A stretch of DNA of 64,000 bases, taken from positions 31,827-95,826 of the forward strand of contig DATLUD010000034.1 of assembly GCA_035533275.1 (NCBI GenBank), given 5' to 3'. Below the pieces are notes generated by a model. That model was given only the letters and a program-made list of their open reading frames with translations, had not been told where the DNA came from and searched no databases. Position numbers and translations under genes: made by a program. Below are positions 8,176-16,738 of the stretch, piece after piece. This stretch comes from SCRA01 sp035533275. GTDB lineage: Bacteria; Vulcanimicrobiota; Vulcanimicrobiia; Vulcanimicrobiales; SCRA01. How positions within the stretch are numbered: the stretch's first letter is position 1; each line of letters opens with the position of its first letter.

Positions 8176-9372
8176 CTAGAACGCGCTGATCCCCGTCAAC
8201 GCCTGACCGAGGATGAGCGCGTGCACGTCGTGCGTCCCCTCGTACGTGTAGACCGACTCCAGGTTCGCCATGTGGCGCATGGGGACGTACTCCGCCAAAA
8301 TGCCGTTCGCTCCCATCATGCGGCGGGCCTTGCGCGCCACCTCGGCCGCCATCTCGCAGTTGTTGCGCTTGGCCAGACTGACCTGCTGGGGGCGCATCGT
8401 CCCGGCGTCCTTGAGCTTGCCCAGCTGGAACGCCAGCAGCTGCGCCTTGGTGATCTCCGTGAGCATCTCCGCCAGGCGCTCCTGCTGGATCTGCTTGCCC
8501 CCGATGGGGCCGCCGAACATCACGCGCGACTTGCTGTAGTCGACCGCCTGCTCGAAGCAAGCCATCGCCGCTCCGATCACCCCCCAGGCGATCCCGTAGC
8601 GCGCCTGCGTCAGGCACATCAGCGGCGACTTCAAGCCGCCGCTCTTGGGGAGCATGGCCTCCAGCGGCAGCTCCACGTCCGTGAACGCCAGCTCACTGGT
8701 GTCGCTCGCGCGCAGGGAGTGCTTCCCTTTCTGGTCGCGCGCCGTGAAGCCCGGCGTTCCGCGCTCTACCAGGAAGCCGCGAATCGAGTCCTCGTCGCCG
8801 TCGTCGGTCTTGGCCCACACCACGGCCACGTCGGCCCGCGAGCCGTTGGTGATCCACATCTTGCTGCCGTTGAGCACCCAGCGGTCGCCATGGCGGCGCG
8901 CGCGCGTGAGCATCCCCGCGGGATTCGATCCGTAATCCGGCTCCGTGAGCCCGAAGCACCCGGTCTTCTCAGCCTTGGCCAGCGCCGGGAGCCACCGGCG
9001 CTTCTGCTCCTCGCTGCCGAACGCATGGATCGGGTACATCACCAGCGCCCCCTGAACGCTGGCAAACGAGCGCAGGCCCGAGTCGCCGCGCTCCAGCTCC
9101 TGCATGATCAGCCCGTACGCCACGTTGTCCAGGCCGGCGCAGCCGTACTCCTCCGGCAGGTTGGCGCCGAAGACGCCCAGCTCGCCGAGCGCGGGCACGA
9201 GCTCACCCGGAAAACGGCCGTCGAGCCACGCCTCCTCGATGATCGGAAGGACGCGCTGGTCGACGAAGGCGCGCACGGTGTCGCGCACCTGCCGCTGCTC
9301 CGTCGTGAGCGAAGCGTCGATGTCGTAGAAGTCGGTACCCGCGTATGCCATGGCCGCCTGCTTCGACGGCAT
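8176..9372 (-). CDS. Acyl-CoA dehydrogenase, glutaryl-CoA dehydrogenase-like
   Basis: 398 residues from ATG at 9372, which has a purine-rich GAGGGGGG eight bases upstream. The family signatures are present: CFGLTEPDYGSNP, KMWITNGSRADVAVVWAKT, and the C-terminal catalytic-base segment YEGTHDVHALILGQALTG. The YEGTHDVH context and overall order fit glutaryl-CoA dehydrogenase, which oxidises and decarboxylates glutaryl-CoA to crotonyl-CoA using FAD. Other short-chain acyl-CoA dehydrogenases are possible. It is transcribed divergently from a FAH-family hydrolase with 94 bases between. Confidence 0.88.
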   Translation of the reverse strand: MPSKQAAMAYAGTDFYDIDASLTTEQRQVRDTVRAFVDQRVLPIIEEAWLDGRFPGELVPALGELGVFGANLPEEYGCAGLDNVAYGLIMQELERGDSGLRSFASVQGALVMYPIHAFGSEEQKRRWLPALAKAEKTGCFGLTEPDYGSNPAGMLTRARRHGDRWVLNGSKMWITNGSRADVAVVWAKTDDGDEDSIRGFLVERGTPGFTARDQKGKHSLRASDTSELAFTDVELPLEAMLPKSGGLKSPLMCLTQARYGIAWGVIGAAMACFEQAVDYSKSRVMFGGPIGGKQIQQERLAEMLTEITKAQLLAFQLGKLKDAGTMRPQQVSLAKRNNCEMAAEVARKARRMMGANGILAEYVPMRHMANLESVYTYEGTHDVHALILGQALTGISAF

Positions 9373-9466
9373 GGTGCGCCCCCCTCGCACGACGGGAGCG
9401 CGACTTCTCCCGTACGGCGGGGCGATGCCGGCAGGTCAACGCCCCTCTGGGCGAGGATGCCACGCC

Positions 9467-10384
9467 ATGCGACTGAGGACATACGAAGCCACGGAAGCCG
9501 CCGGCGCCGCGCCGCAACTCGGCATGGAGCGCAACGGCCGCATCGTTCCCCTGCACGGGGTGAGCGACGTTGCCGCCTTCTTCTCGCTGCCGGCCGAGAC
9601 GCGGACGCGGCTCGCGCGCGATGCGGAGACCGCGCTCGCCAAGGACCTGGGTGCGCCGGCGGCAAGCGTGAAGACGCTGCTTCCGGTGCTCGACCCGCGC
9701 AAGGTGATCTGCGTGGGGCTGAATTACCGCGACCACGCCGCCGAACAGAACCTCGAGATCCCCAAGGCGCCGGCGCTCTTCCCGAAGTACGCGTCGTCGC
9801 TGGTGGCGCACGGAGAGCCGATCGAGCTGCCCCGCGAGAGCGCGAAGGTGGACTACGAGGCGGAGCTGGTGCTGGTCATCGGCAGCCGCGCCGACCACGT
9901 CTCGCTCGACGACGCGTGGAGCGTGGTCGGCGGCCTCACCATCGGCAACGACGTCTCCGTTCGCGACTACCAGGGCGCCACCACGCAGTGGATGAACGGC
10001 AAGATCTTCGACCGCACCACGCCCGTGGGCCCCGTGGTCGTCACGCCGGACGAGTTCCCCGACCCCGCGGACCTCGAGATCTGGCTCGAGATCGGCGGCG
10101 AAGTGCTGCAGCGCTCGCGCACCTCGCAGTTCGTCTTCGACGTTCCGCAGATGATCGAGTACGTGACGCGCATGACGACGCTCGAGCCCGGCGACCTCAT
10201 CTTCACGGGAACGCCGGGAGGCGTCGGCTTCCTGCGCAAGCCCAGGCGCTACCTCCAAGACGGTGAGACGGTCACCGTCTACGTCGAGGGGATCGGCACG
10301 CTCGTCAATCCCGTCAAGGCTCCGGAAGGCGGCGCCGCTCCCGATCTCCTGCCCAAGCCGCGCCGCGAGGAGCGGACTGCCTGA
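9467..10384 (+). CDS. Fumarylacetoacetate hydrolase family protein
   Basis: 305 residues from ATG at 9467 (GAGG upstream). The C-terminal FAH domain is complete: GLNYRDHAAE (84-93), the metal-binding acidic pair in VDYEAELVLVIG (Glu131, Glu133), IGNDVSVRDYQ, and FTGTPGGVGF. The family covers acylpyruvate hydrolases, 2-oxo-hept-3-ene-dioate isomerases and oxaloacetate decarboxylases acting on aromatic-degradation intermediates. The substrate cannot be chosen from sequence. The divergent acyl-CoA dehydrogenase suggests a catabolic setting. Structured repeat copy 1 begins 18 bases after its stop. Confidence 0.87.
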   Translation: MRLRTYEATEAAGAAPQLGMERNGRIVPLHGVSDVAAFFSLPAETRTRLARDAETALAKDLGAPAASVKTLLPVLDPRKVICVGLNYRDHAAEQNLEIPKAPALFPKYASSLVAHGEPIELPRESAKVDYEAELVLVIGSRADHVSLDDAWSVVGGLTIGNDVSVRDYQGATTQWMNGKIFDRTTPVGPVVVTPDEFPDPADLEIWLEIGGEVLQRSRTSQFVFDVPQMIEYVTRMTTLEPGDLIFTGTPGGVGFLRKPRRYLQDGETVTVYVEGIGTLVNPVKAPEGGAAPDLLPKPRREERTA

Positions 10385-10401
10385 GCGTGGAGGGAGCCAA
10401 G

Positions 10402-10537
10402 CGGCTGGGGCATGCCTCTCGAGGGGCGCTCCGACATCGGCCCGTAGGCAGGATGCCGAGAGGGCCGATGCGGCGCGAACAGGAGGCCCACAGGATGTGG
10501 GCCGACGAGTGGCCCCGAGGGAGGCGTGCCCCGGCCG
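10402..10537 (+). repeat. Structured repeat element, copy 1 (three-way-junction fold)
   Basis: A 136-base element that folds as follows. P1 pairs 10402-10431 with 10507-10537 (a long helix interrupted by a GA/GA internal loop). P2 pairs CATCGGCCC (10435-10443) with GGGCCGATG (10462-10470), with an inner hairpin GGCA/TGCC closing a GGA loop. P3 pairs GGCCCACA (10485-10492) with TGTGGGCC (10496-10503), again closing GGA. The junction strands are CGA, CGGCGCGAACAGGA and GAC. A second copy at 39054-39201 has the same junction strands but different helix sequences that still pair. It lies between the FAH gene and the stop of the convergent LuxA-independent LeuA-family gene, 10 bases from the latter. 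Plus orientation is arbitrary, since the fold works on either strand. Confidence 0.8.
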
Positions 10538-10546
10538 TTTGGCTAC

Positions 10547-11791
10547 TTAGACTCGTGCCGCGGGTCGCTTGAGCACGCCCTGCGCGATGCGCAGGAAGTC
10601 GTCCTCGTCGAGCAGGCCCTTGCGCTCGAGGGAGGTGGCCTTCACCTCTTCGAGGATCGCCATCATCTCGTCGTTGGTCGCCGGCCCGAGGCCGAGCTTG
10701 TCGAGCCAGATCAGGACCGAGTCCAGGCCGCTGCCCTTGCCGAGAACGATCTCCGGGGCCGACTGGCCGACCATCTCCGGCCGGAAGGGAAAGGCCTCGG
10801 TGAGGCGCTCCGTGCCGACGTTCTTCACCCATGTGGCGATGATGCCCGACTCGACCTGGAAGAGGCGGTCGCCGACGATGCCGCGCTGCGGCGGAACCGC
10901 CACGCCCGAGAGGTCGCGCACGAGGTGCGAGAGGCCCGTGAGCTTGGTGTAATCGATGCCGGTGTCGAGCCCGAACATGGTCTTGAGGGTCATCACCGTG
11001 TCTTCGAGCGGGGTGTTGCCCGCCCGCTCGCCGATGCCCGTGACGGAGACCTGGACGACGCTCACCCCGTTGGCCACGGCCATCACCGTGTTGGCGACGC
11101 CGAGGCTGAAGTCCATGTGGAAGTGCGCCTCCATCGGCTTGTCGGGGATCCGCTCGCGCACCTTGCGGGCCATGTAGGCCGCGGCCGGCGGCGAGAGCAC
11201 GCCGAAGGTGTCGACGAGCGCGATGGCGTCCATGTGCCCCTCGCGCGCGATCACCTCGATCATGTCGAGGAACGTGGTGATGTCGGCGCGCGTGGAGTCG
11301 ATCGGGAAGAACGTGACGTAGAGCCCGTTCTCGTGCGCGAAGCGGGTCGACTCGATGGTCAGCTCCAGCGCCCGCTTGTACTCCCACTTGTAGGCGTACT
11401 CGATGATGTGCTCGCTCGACGGGATCTCCATCACGATCCCCTCGACGCCGGTGTCGAGCGCGCGCTTCACGTCGTCGACCATGCACCGCGAGAAGGCGAA
11501 TATCTTGGAGGGCAGGCCAAGCTTCACGATGCGCTTGACGGCCTCCGTGTCCGACGGAGAGACGGCCGGGAGGCCGGCTTCGATCCGCTGGACGCCGGCC
11601 TCCGCCAGGCGCTCCGCGATGCGCACCTTCTCGTCGGCGGTGAACTCGACGCCGGCCTGCTGCTCGCCGTCGCGCAGCGTGACCTCGTGAACCTCAACCT
11701 TGGGGGGCGGCGCAAACGCCTGCGTGACCTCCGGTTGGTAGTTCCATGGACTGACGAAGTAGTCGTGTGTCTTCCAAGGCTGCTCAGCCAT
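10547..11791 (-). CDS. LeuA/homocitrate-synthase-family (DRE-TIM) acyltransferase
   Basis: 414 residues. DRE-TIM metallolyase barrel: TLRDGEQQAG (38-47), the metal-binding HFH (223-225), and GERAGNTPLED (254 onward), the isopropylmalate/homocitrate synthase signature. The length lacks the C-terminal regulatory domain of canonical LeuA, so it may be a homocitrate, citramalate or methylmalate synthase-like enzyme condensing acetyl-CoA with a 2-oxo acid. No neighbouring leucine genes help to decide. Its 3' end faces the structured repeat element, and its stop codon lies 10 bases from that element's outer helix. Confidence 0.82.
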   Translation of the reverse strand: MAEQPWKTHDYFVSPWNYQPEVTQAFAPPPKVEVHEVTLRDGEQQAGVEFTADEKVRIAERLAEAGVQRIEAGLPAVSPSDTEAVKRIVKLGLPSKIFAFSRCMVDDVKRALDTGVEGIVMEIPSSEHIIEYAYKWEYKRALELTIESTRFAHENGLYVTFFPIDSTRADITTFLDMIEVIAREGHMDAIALVDTFGVLSPPAAAYMARKVRERIPDKPMEAHFHMDFSLGVANTVMAVANGVSVVQVSVTGIGERAGNTPLEDTVMTLKTMFGLDTGIDYTKLTGLSHLVRDLSGVAVPPQRGIVGDRLFQVESGIIATWVKNVGTERLTEAFPFRPEMVGQSAPEIVLGKGSGLDSVLIWLDKLGLGPATNDEMMAILEEVKATSLERKGLLDEDDFLRIAQGVLKRPAARV

Positions 11792-11887
11792 CTCAGTCTC
11801 CTGTCAGAAGTGGGGCTTCACCCCAGCCCGATGCCGAAGCCGCCTCGCTCGCCTCGTTCATATTCTGAGAAAGACAACTGCGAGAGG

Positions 11888-12373
11888 CTATTTGCGCTGG
11901 TAAAGGCCGATTAATTCGGCTTGGCCCAGCACATGCCCTCGCATCGCGGCAACGACTCCCGCGTAGCTCGGCCGCGCCCCGACGCCCAGCCGGTCGACGT
12001 CGAGCGCGTAGAGGGTGATGTGGTAGTGGTGCGCCGGGTCACCCACCGGCGGACACGGGCCGCCATACCCGGGCGTGCCGAAACTCGTGACGCCCTCGTG
12101 CCGCGGCTGCTCTCCGGCGGCCAAGGCGCGGGTCTCGCCCGCGATGTCGTAGGCGACCCAATGCACCCAGCCTCCCTGCACGTGGGCGTCGGGATCGACG
12201 ATCGTCAGCACGAACGAGCGCGTGCCGTGAGGAGCGTTGGCCCAGCGCAGCGGCAGGGAGACGTTCTCTCCTCCGCACGTTCCTCGCGAGTGCGCGTGCG
12301 CTCGCGGAATCGCCGCTCCGTCCTGGAACGCGGGACTCGTCAAGGAGAAGGCCAGCATAGCCATTGCCAACAT
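11888..12373 (-). CDS. YbhB/YbcL family PEBP-like protein, probably exported
   Basis: 161 residues from ATG at 12373; an upstream GTG would add a few residues to the short hydrophobic N-terminus. The Raf-kinase-inhibitor-like signature is present: FSLTSPAFQDG, the DPDA block with WVHWVAYDI, and a C-terminal HHYHITLYALDV. Bacterial members are periplasmic or cytoplasmic ligand-binding proteins of unclear function. It starts six bases from the end of the HD hydrolase gene on the same strand. The 96 bases between its stop-side neighbour (LeuA-like start at 11791) and its stop hold no gene. Confidence 0.8.
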   Translation of the reverse strand: MLAMAMLAFSLTSPAFQDGAAIPRAHAHSRGTCGGENVSLPLRWANAPHGTRSFVLTIVDPDAHVQGGWVHWVAYDIAGETRALAAGEQPRHEGVTSFGTPGYGGPCPPVGDPAHHYHITLYALDVDRLGVGARPSYAGVVAAMRGHVLGQAELIGLYQRK

Positions 12374-12378
12374 GATGG

Positions 12379-12942
12379 TTAGAGCCCCAGTGACTCCGCG
12401 TTCTCCGAGAGCGCCTGAATCAGAAAGGCGATGTGCTCGTCGAGCGGCACGCCCATCTCCTCCGCCGCTTGGTAGACTTCCTCGCGGTTGACGCTGGCGG
12501 CGAAACGCTTGTCTTTGAGTTTCTTCTTGACCGAGTCGACGGTCACTTCGCGGACCGTCTTGCCCGGGCGCACGTACGCCACGGCCGTGATGAAACCCGT
12601 CAGCTCGTCGCAGGCGAAGAGCGCCTTGGCCAGCGTGGTGTCGCGCGGCACGTTCAGGTAGGTGGCGTGCCCGCGAATCGCCTTCACCACGTCGGGCGGG
12701 TAGCCCAGTTCCTCCAGGCGGCGGCAGCCGAGCTCCGGGTGCTCCTCGGCGCTCGGATGGATCTCCCAATCGTAGTCGTGGAGCATCCCGGTGATGCCCC
12801 ATCGCTCCTCGTCGCCTCCGAGCCTGCGTGCGTAGGCGCGCATCGTGGTCTCCACCGCCAGCGCGTGCTTACGCAGGCCCTCGCTCGCGACGTTGTCGCA
12901 AACGAGGGCCCATGCCGCTGCCCGGTCGAGCGTCTCGATCAC
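12379..12942 (-). CDS. HD-domain hydrolase coupled to coxM
   Basis: 187 residues from GTG at 12942, whose GTGA overlaps the stop of coxM. Residues 25-125 form an HD domain: His25 region, the MLHDYDWEIHP core with the HD pair at 55-56, and later His/Asp positions (RGHATYL, CDELTGF). This HDIG-type family is common in high-GC genomes and hydrolyses nucleotide or phosphate esters. Its overlap with the CO-dehydrogenase-like operon suggests co-expression, but a role in Mo-enzyme function is only inference. Confidence 0.8.
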   Translation of the reverse strand: MIETLDRAAAWALVCDNVASEGLRKHALAVETTMRAYARRLGGDEERWGITGMLHDYDWEIHPSAEEHPELGCRRLEELGYPPDVVKAIRGHATYLNVPRDTTLAKALFACDELTGFITAVAYVRPGKTVREVTVDSVKKKLKDKRFAASVNREEVYQAAEEMGVPLDEHIAFLIQALSENAESLGL

Positions 12943-13799
12943 CGCGCGCGCTCCGCCGCGGCGACGACGGCCCGCGAGGCGATCACGTCGGCCATCGCGG
13001 TCCGGTACTCGGCGCTCGCGTAGACGTCGGCGCGCGCCTCCACGCCGCGCGCGACCGAGGCGCAGACGGACTCCATCTTCTTGTGGTCGGAGACCGCGAT
13101 GCCGCCGAGCGCCGGCTCCACGTGCGCGGCACGGAACGCCTTGCTCCCCACGCCCGTGAGCGCCAGGCGCCCCGACGCGATCGTGCCCCCCGTGACGGAG
13201 AGCGCGCACGCCGCCCCGACCACGGGGTAGTGCGAGGCAGGATGCGGCAGCTTGACGTACGCCGACGCCGGCGACGCCTTGGGCAGGATCACGGAGGTGA
13301 GGATCTCGTCGGGCGCCAGCGCCGTGGTGAACATGTCGACGAAGAAGTCGCTCGCGCTCACCGTGCGCTTGCCGGCCGGCCCCGCGATCTCGAACTGTGC
13401 CTCCAGCGCGAGGAGCGCCGCCGGATAGTCGGCGGCCGCGTCGGCATGCGCGCAGGATCCGCCGATGGTCCCGCGATGACGGACCTGCACGTCGCCGATG
13501 GCGCCCGCCGCGTCCGAGAGCGCCGGGGCGTAGGAGGCGACGCCGGCGCTGGCGGCCACGTCGTCGTGCGTGGTCAGCGCGCCGATCTCCAGGCCGCGTG
13601 CGGTCTTGGCGACACCGCGCAAGCCGGCGATGCGCCCGATGTCGATGAGCATGCCGGGACGCGCCAGGCGCAACTTCATCATCGGGATGAGGGAGTGGCC
13701 GCCGGCGAGGAGCTTGGCGTCATCACCGTGCTGCCGGAGCAGCGCGATCGCCTGGTCCACCGAATCGGCAGCCGCGTAGTCGAAGCTGGCTGGTATCAC
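12939..13799 (-). CDS. coxM: CoxM: FAD-binding medium subunit of CO-dehydrogenase-family enzyme
   Basis: 286 residues from GTG at 13799, overlapping the coxL stop as GTGA. FAD-binding motifs of the molybdopterin-dehydrogenase medium subunit are intact: LAGGHSLIPMMK (31-42) and HRGTIGGSCAHAD (108-120). It passes electrons from the Fe-S subunit to FAD and then to an acceptor, probably the quinone pool. The order S-L-M on one strand, with the accessory genes divergent, marks a Mo-hydroxylase module. Frame and length are as expected for the family. Confidence 0.9.
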   Translation of the reverse strand: MIPASFDYAAADSVDQAIALLRQHGDDAKLLAGGHSLIPMMKLRLARPGMLIDIGRIAGLRGVAKTARGLEIGALTTHDDVAASAGVASYAPALSDAAGAIGDVQVRHRGTIGGSCAHADAAADYPAALLALEAQFEIAGPAGKRTVSASDFFVDMFTTALAPDEILTSVILPKASPASAYVKLPHPASHYPVVGAACALSVTGGTIASGRLALTGVGSKAFRAAHVEPALGGIAVSDHKKMESVCASVARGVEARADVYASAEYRTAMADVIASRAVVAAAERAR

Positions 13800-16138
13800 C
13801 GTCTCCCCGCCTTTCCGTTTCCTTCGTGAGCGTTGAGGGCGCGCCACACGCGCTCGGGCTTGCACGGCATGTCGAGATGCACCACGCCGAAGGGCGCCAG
13901 CGCGTCCACCACGGCGTTGACCACCGCCGGCGTCGAGCCGATCGTGCCCGCCTCGCCGACGCCCTTGACACCCATCGGGTTGACGTCGGTGGGCGTGACG
14001 GTGTGGCCGGTCTGATAGTGCGGCACCTGGTCGGCGTGCGGAGCGGCGTACTGCAGCAGCGACCCGGTGGCAAGCTGGCCGTTCTCGTCGTAGACGACCT
14101 CCTCGAAGAGCGCCTGCGCGAGCCCTTGGGCAATGCCGCCGTGCACCTGCCCTTCGACGATCAGCGGGTTGATGATGTTGCCGCAATCGTCGACGGCGAC
14201 GTACTTGACCACCTCTACTGCTCCCGTTGCCCGCTCGATCTCCACCACGCAGACGTGGGTGCCGAACGGATAGACGAAGTTCGGCGGCTCGAAACGGCGC
14301 GTCGCCTCCAAGCCCGGCTCCATGTCGGGCGGGAGATTGATGCCGCGAAAGGCCGCGAAGGCGACCTCGCCGATCGACGTCGACTTCTGCGGATTGCCCT
14401 TGACGGTGATCTTGCCGTTCTTGAACTCGAGGTCGGCGACGTTGGCCTCCATCGTGTGAGCCGCGATCTTCATCGCCTTCTCGCGCACGGTATCGAGCGC
14501 GCGATAGAGCGCCGCGCCGTCGACGGCCGTGCTGCGCGAGCCGAACGTGCCGATGCCATACTGCACGATCGCGGAGTCTCCGTGCAGCACCAGCACGTCG
14601 TCGATCGGAACGCCGAGACGATCGGAGACCATCTGCGCGAAGGTCGTCTCCTCACCCTGGCCGTGGGGCGAGGCACCCGTCATCACGGTCACGCGCCCCG
14701 TCGGCTCGACGCGAACGGTAGCGCTGCCCCAGCCCGGGGCCGGCAGAGCCGAGGATGGCCCCATGCCGCAGACCTCGACGTACGAGGAGATCCCGATGCC
14801 GAAGATCCGCCCCTCGGCGCGCGCGCGCTCCTGCTCCTTGCGCAGTTCGGCGTAGCCCGCGAGCTGCAGCGCCTTGTCGAACGCGGCATGATAGTCGCCG
14901 GTGTCGTAGGTGAGGCCCAGCGCCGTGGTGTACGGGAACTTCTCCTTGGGGATGAAGTTGCGCCGCCGCACCTCGGCGGGATCCATGCCGAGCTTACGCG
15001 CCACCAGATCGACGGCGCGCTCGATGAGGTACGTCGCCTCGGGACGCCCGGCGCCGCGGTAGGCGTCGGTCGAGGCCTCGGTGGTGAAGATGCCGGTGAG
15101 CTTGCAGTGGACGTTCTCGATCGTATAGGGGCCGGGCGCCATCAGCACCGTGAACGTGGGAATCCCCGGCGTCAGGAGCTGATAGTAGGCCCCCATGTTC
15201 GCGAGGATCTCGACCTTCAAGCCGGTGATCTTTCCGTGCTTGTCGGCGGCAACGTGAATGTAGTCGATCTGATCGCGGCCGTGGACGGCGATCATGAAGC
15301 TCTCGCTGCGCGTCTCGACGTATTTCACGGGCATGCCGAGCGCGCGCGAGGCGAAGGAGCAGGCGATCTCCTCCGCATAGACCTCGAGCTTGCTGCCGAA
15401 CCCGCCGCCGACCTCCGGCGCGATGGTCCGCACCTTGTGCTCGGGGATGCCGACGAGGCCGGCGATCTGCGTGCGCAGCAGATGCGGGATCTGCGTCGAG
15501 GACCACAGCGTGAGCTGTTGCGGTCCCTTCTCCCAATGCGCCACCATGCCGCGCGGCTCCATCGAGAGCGGCGCCAGACGCTGGTTCACCAGGCGCTCCG
15601 AGACGGTGACGGCGGCATTCTCGAAGGCCGACTCGACGTCGCCGCCGGAGGCTTCCATGGTGTAGGCGACGTTGGTGCCGAACTCTTCGTGGACGTAGGG
15701 CGCGCCCTTGACGGCCTGCTCGAGATCGACGACGGCCGGGAGCTCCTGGTAGTCGATCTCGACGAGATCGACGGCGTCCCGCGCTGCGGCGGCGGCATTG
15801 GCTACGATCATGACCACCGGCTCGCCGACGTGCGCGACCTTGCCGCGCGCCAACGGCGGGTGCTTGGGCACCTTCATGTCCGGCAGCTGCGCCGCCACGG
15901 GGACGTCGCCGACGCCGGCGAGATCGTCCGAGGTGTAGACGGCGAAGACTCCGGGGCTGGCTTTGGCGGCGCGCGTGTCGATGCTGCGGATCTTCGCATG
16001 GGCGAACGGCGACCGCGCGAACGCCGCGTAGGTCATGCCGGCGAGCTTGACGTCGTCGACGTAGGTTGCGCCGCCGGTGATGAGGCGAGGGTCCTCGCGC
16101 CGCGTGATGCGCGCACCCATCATGCTGGTGAAGGCCAT
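13796..16138 (-). CDS. coxL: CoxL: molybdopterin large subunit, form II (AYRGAGR)
   Basis: 780 residues. The full-length aldehyde-oxidase/xanthine-dehydrogenase large-subunit fold is present, with the Moco-binding region EVGGGFGSK near residue 243. The diagnostic active-site motif reads AYRGAGR at residues 359-365 (bases 15044-15064), the form II type, and not AYXCSFR, the form I motif that carries the Cu-binding cysteine of proven CO dehydrogenases. CO oxidation is therefore not assured; form II proteins may oxidise other small substrates. It is preceded by coxS after 15 bases and overlaps coxM. Confidence 0.9.
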   Translation of the reverse strand: MAFTSMMGARITRREDPRLITGGATYVDDVKLAGMTYAAFARSPFAHAKIRSIDTRAAKASPGVFAVYTSDDLAGVGDVPVAAQLPDMKVPKHPPLARGKVAHVGEPVVMIVANAAAAARDAVDLVEIDYQELPAVVDLEQAVKGAPYVHEEFGTNVAYTMEASGGDVESAFENAAVTVSERLVNQRLAPLSMEPRGMVAHWEKGPQQLTLWSSTQIPHLLRTQIAGLVGIPEHKVRTIAPEVGGGFGSKLEVYAEEIACSFASRALGMPVKYVETRSESFMIAVHGRDQIDYIHVAADKHGKITGLKVEILANMGAYYQLLTPGIPTFTVLMAPGPYTIENVHCKLTGIFTTEASTDAYRGAGRPEATYLIERAVDLVARKLGMDPAEVRRRNFIPKEKFPYTTALGLTYDTGDYHAAFDKALQLAGYAELRKEQERARAEGRIFGIGISSYVEVCGMGPSSALPAPGWGSATVRVEPTGRVTVMTGASPHGQGEETTFAQMVSDRLGVPIDDVLVLHGDSAIVQYGIGTFGSRSTAVDGAALYRALDTVREKAMKIAAHTMEANVADLEFKNGKITVKGNPQKSTSIGEVAFAAFRGINLPPDMEPGLEATRRFEPPNFVYPFGTHVCVVEIERATGAVEVVKYVAVDDCGNIINPLIVEGQVHGGIAQGLAQALFEEVVYDENGQLATGSLLQYAAPHADQVPHYQTGHTVTPTDVNPMGVKGVGEAGTIGSTPAVVNAVVDALAPFGVVHLDMPCKPERVWRALNAHEGNGKAGRR

Positions 16139-16153
16139 GGTGACCTCCTCGTA

Positions 16154-16651
16154 TCAGCGGGCCGCGATTTCGACGCGCTCGCTTTGGCGCATCGACTTCG
16201 CGGCGTGCTGCACGGCTTTGACGATGTTCTGGTAGCCGGTGCAGCGGCAGAGGTTGCCCGAGATCGCCTCGCGGATCTCCGACTCGGTGGGATCGGAGTT
16301 GCCCTCCAACAGGTCACACGCCGAAAGGATCATGCCCGGCGTGCAGTAGCCGCACTGCAAGCCGTGCTCCTCCCAAAACGCCTCCTGGACGGGATGGAGC
16401 CTCTCCGTGGTGCCGATGCCTTCGATGGTGGTGACTTTGCCGCCGTCGACCTGCGCCGCAAGCAGGGTGCACGACTTCGCGGACTTGCCGTCGACGAGGA
16501 CCGTACAGGCTCCGCACGACGACGTGTCGCAACCGACGTGCGTGCCAGTCAGTCCGAGCGTCTCGCGCAGAAAGTAGACGAGGAGGGTGCGGGGCTCGAC
16601 TTCACCCTTCCACTCCTTGCCGTTCACGGTCACCGAAATCGAACGTTTCAT
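16154..16651 (-). CDS. coxS: CoxS: [2Fe-2S] small subunit
   Basis: 165 residues from ATG at 16651 with GGAGG upstream. It has both [2Fe-2S] clusters: the plant-type one with Cys41, 46, 49 and 61 (GCDTSSCGACTVLVDG) and the second with Cys99, 102, 134 and 136 (CGYCTPGM and CRCTGYQ). All eight ligands are present. It relays electrons from the Mo site of CoxL to the FAD of CoxM. It is the first gene of the minus-strand operon; the 87 bases to the divergent moxR start must carry both promoters. Confidence 0.92.
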   Translation of the reverse strand: MKRSISVTVNGKEWKGEVEPRTLLVYFLRETLGLTGTHVGCDTSSCGACTVLVDGKSAKSCTLLAAQVDGGKVTTIEGIGTTERLHPVQEAFWEEHGLQCGYCTPGMILSACDLLEGNSDPTESEIREAISGNLCRCTGYQNIVKAVQHAAKSMRQSERVEIAAR

Positions 16652-16738
16652 GGTGACGCCTCCAGCGATCGATGAGGGAAGGGCGCCTTTCAACGCGAAC
16701 CGAGACCCGTCCCTGCGTCATCTAAGGAGACTTCATCC

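Noticed and set aside
7330..10266. Plus-strand open frame of 978 codons covering the acyl-CoA dehydrogenase and FAH region
   Set aside because: It runs antisense to the dehydrogenase and out of frame with the FAH gene; low-complexity product.
10263..10550. Small plus-strand frame overlapping structured repeat copy 1
   Set aside because: The frame overlaps the end of the FAH gene out of frame and has no ribosome-binding site; the repeat is better explained as noncoding.
13826..16675. Plus-strand open frame of 949 codons opposite coxM, coxL and coxS
   Set aside because: The opposite strand has intact CoxL, CoxM and CoxS with all expected motifs; the antisense frame lacks any.
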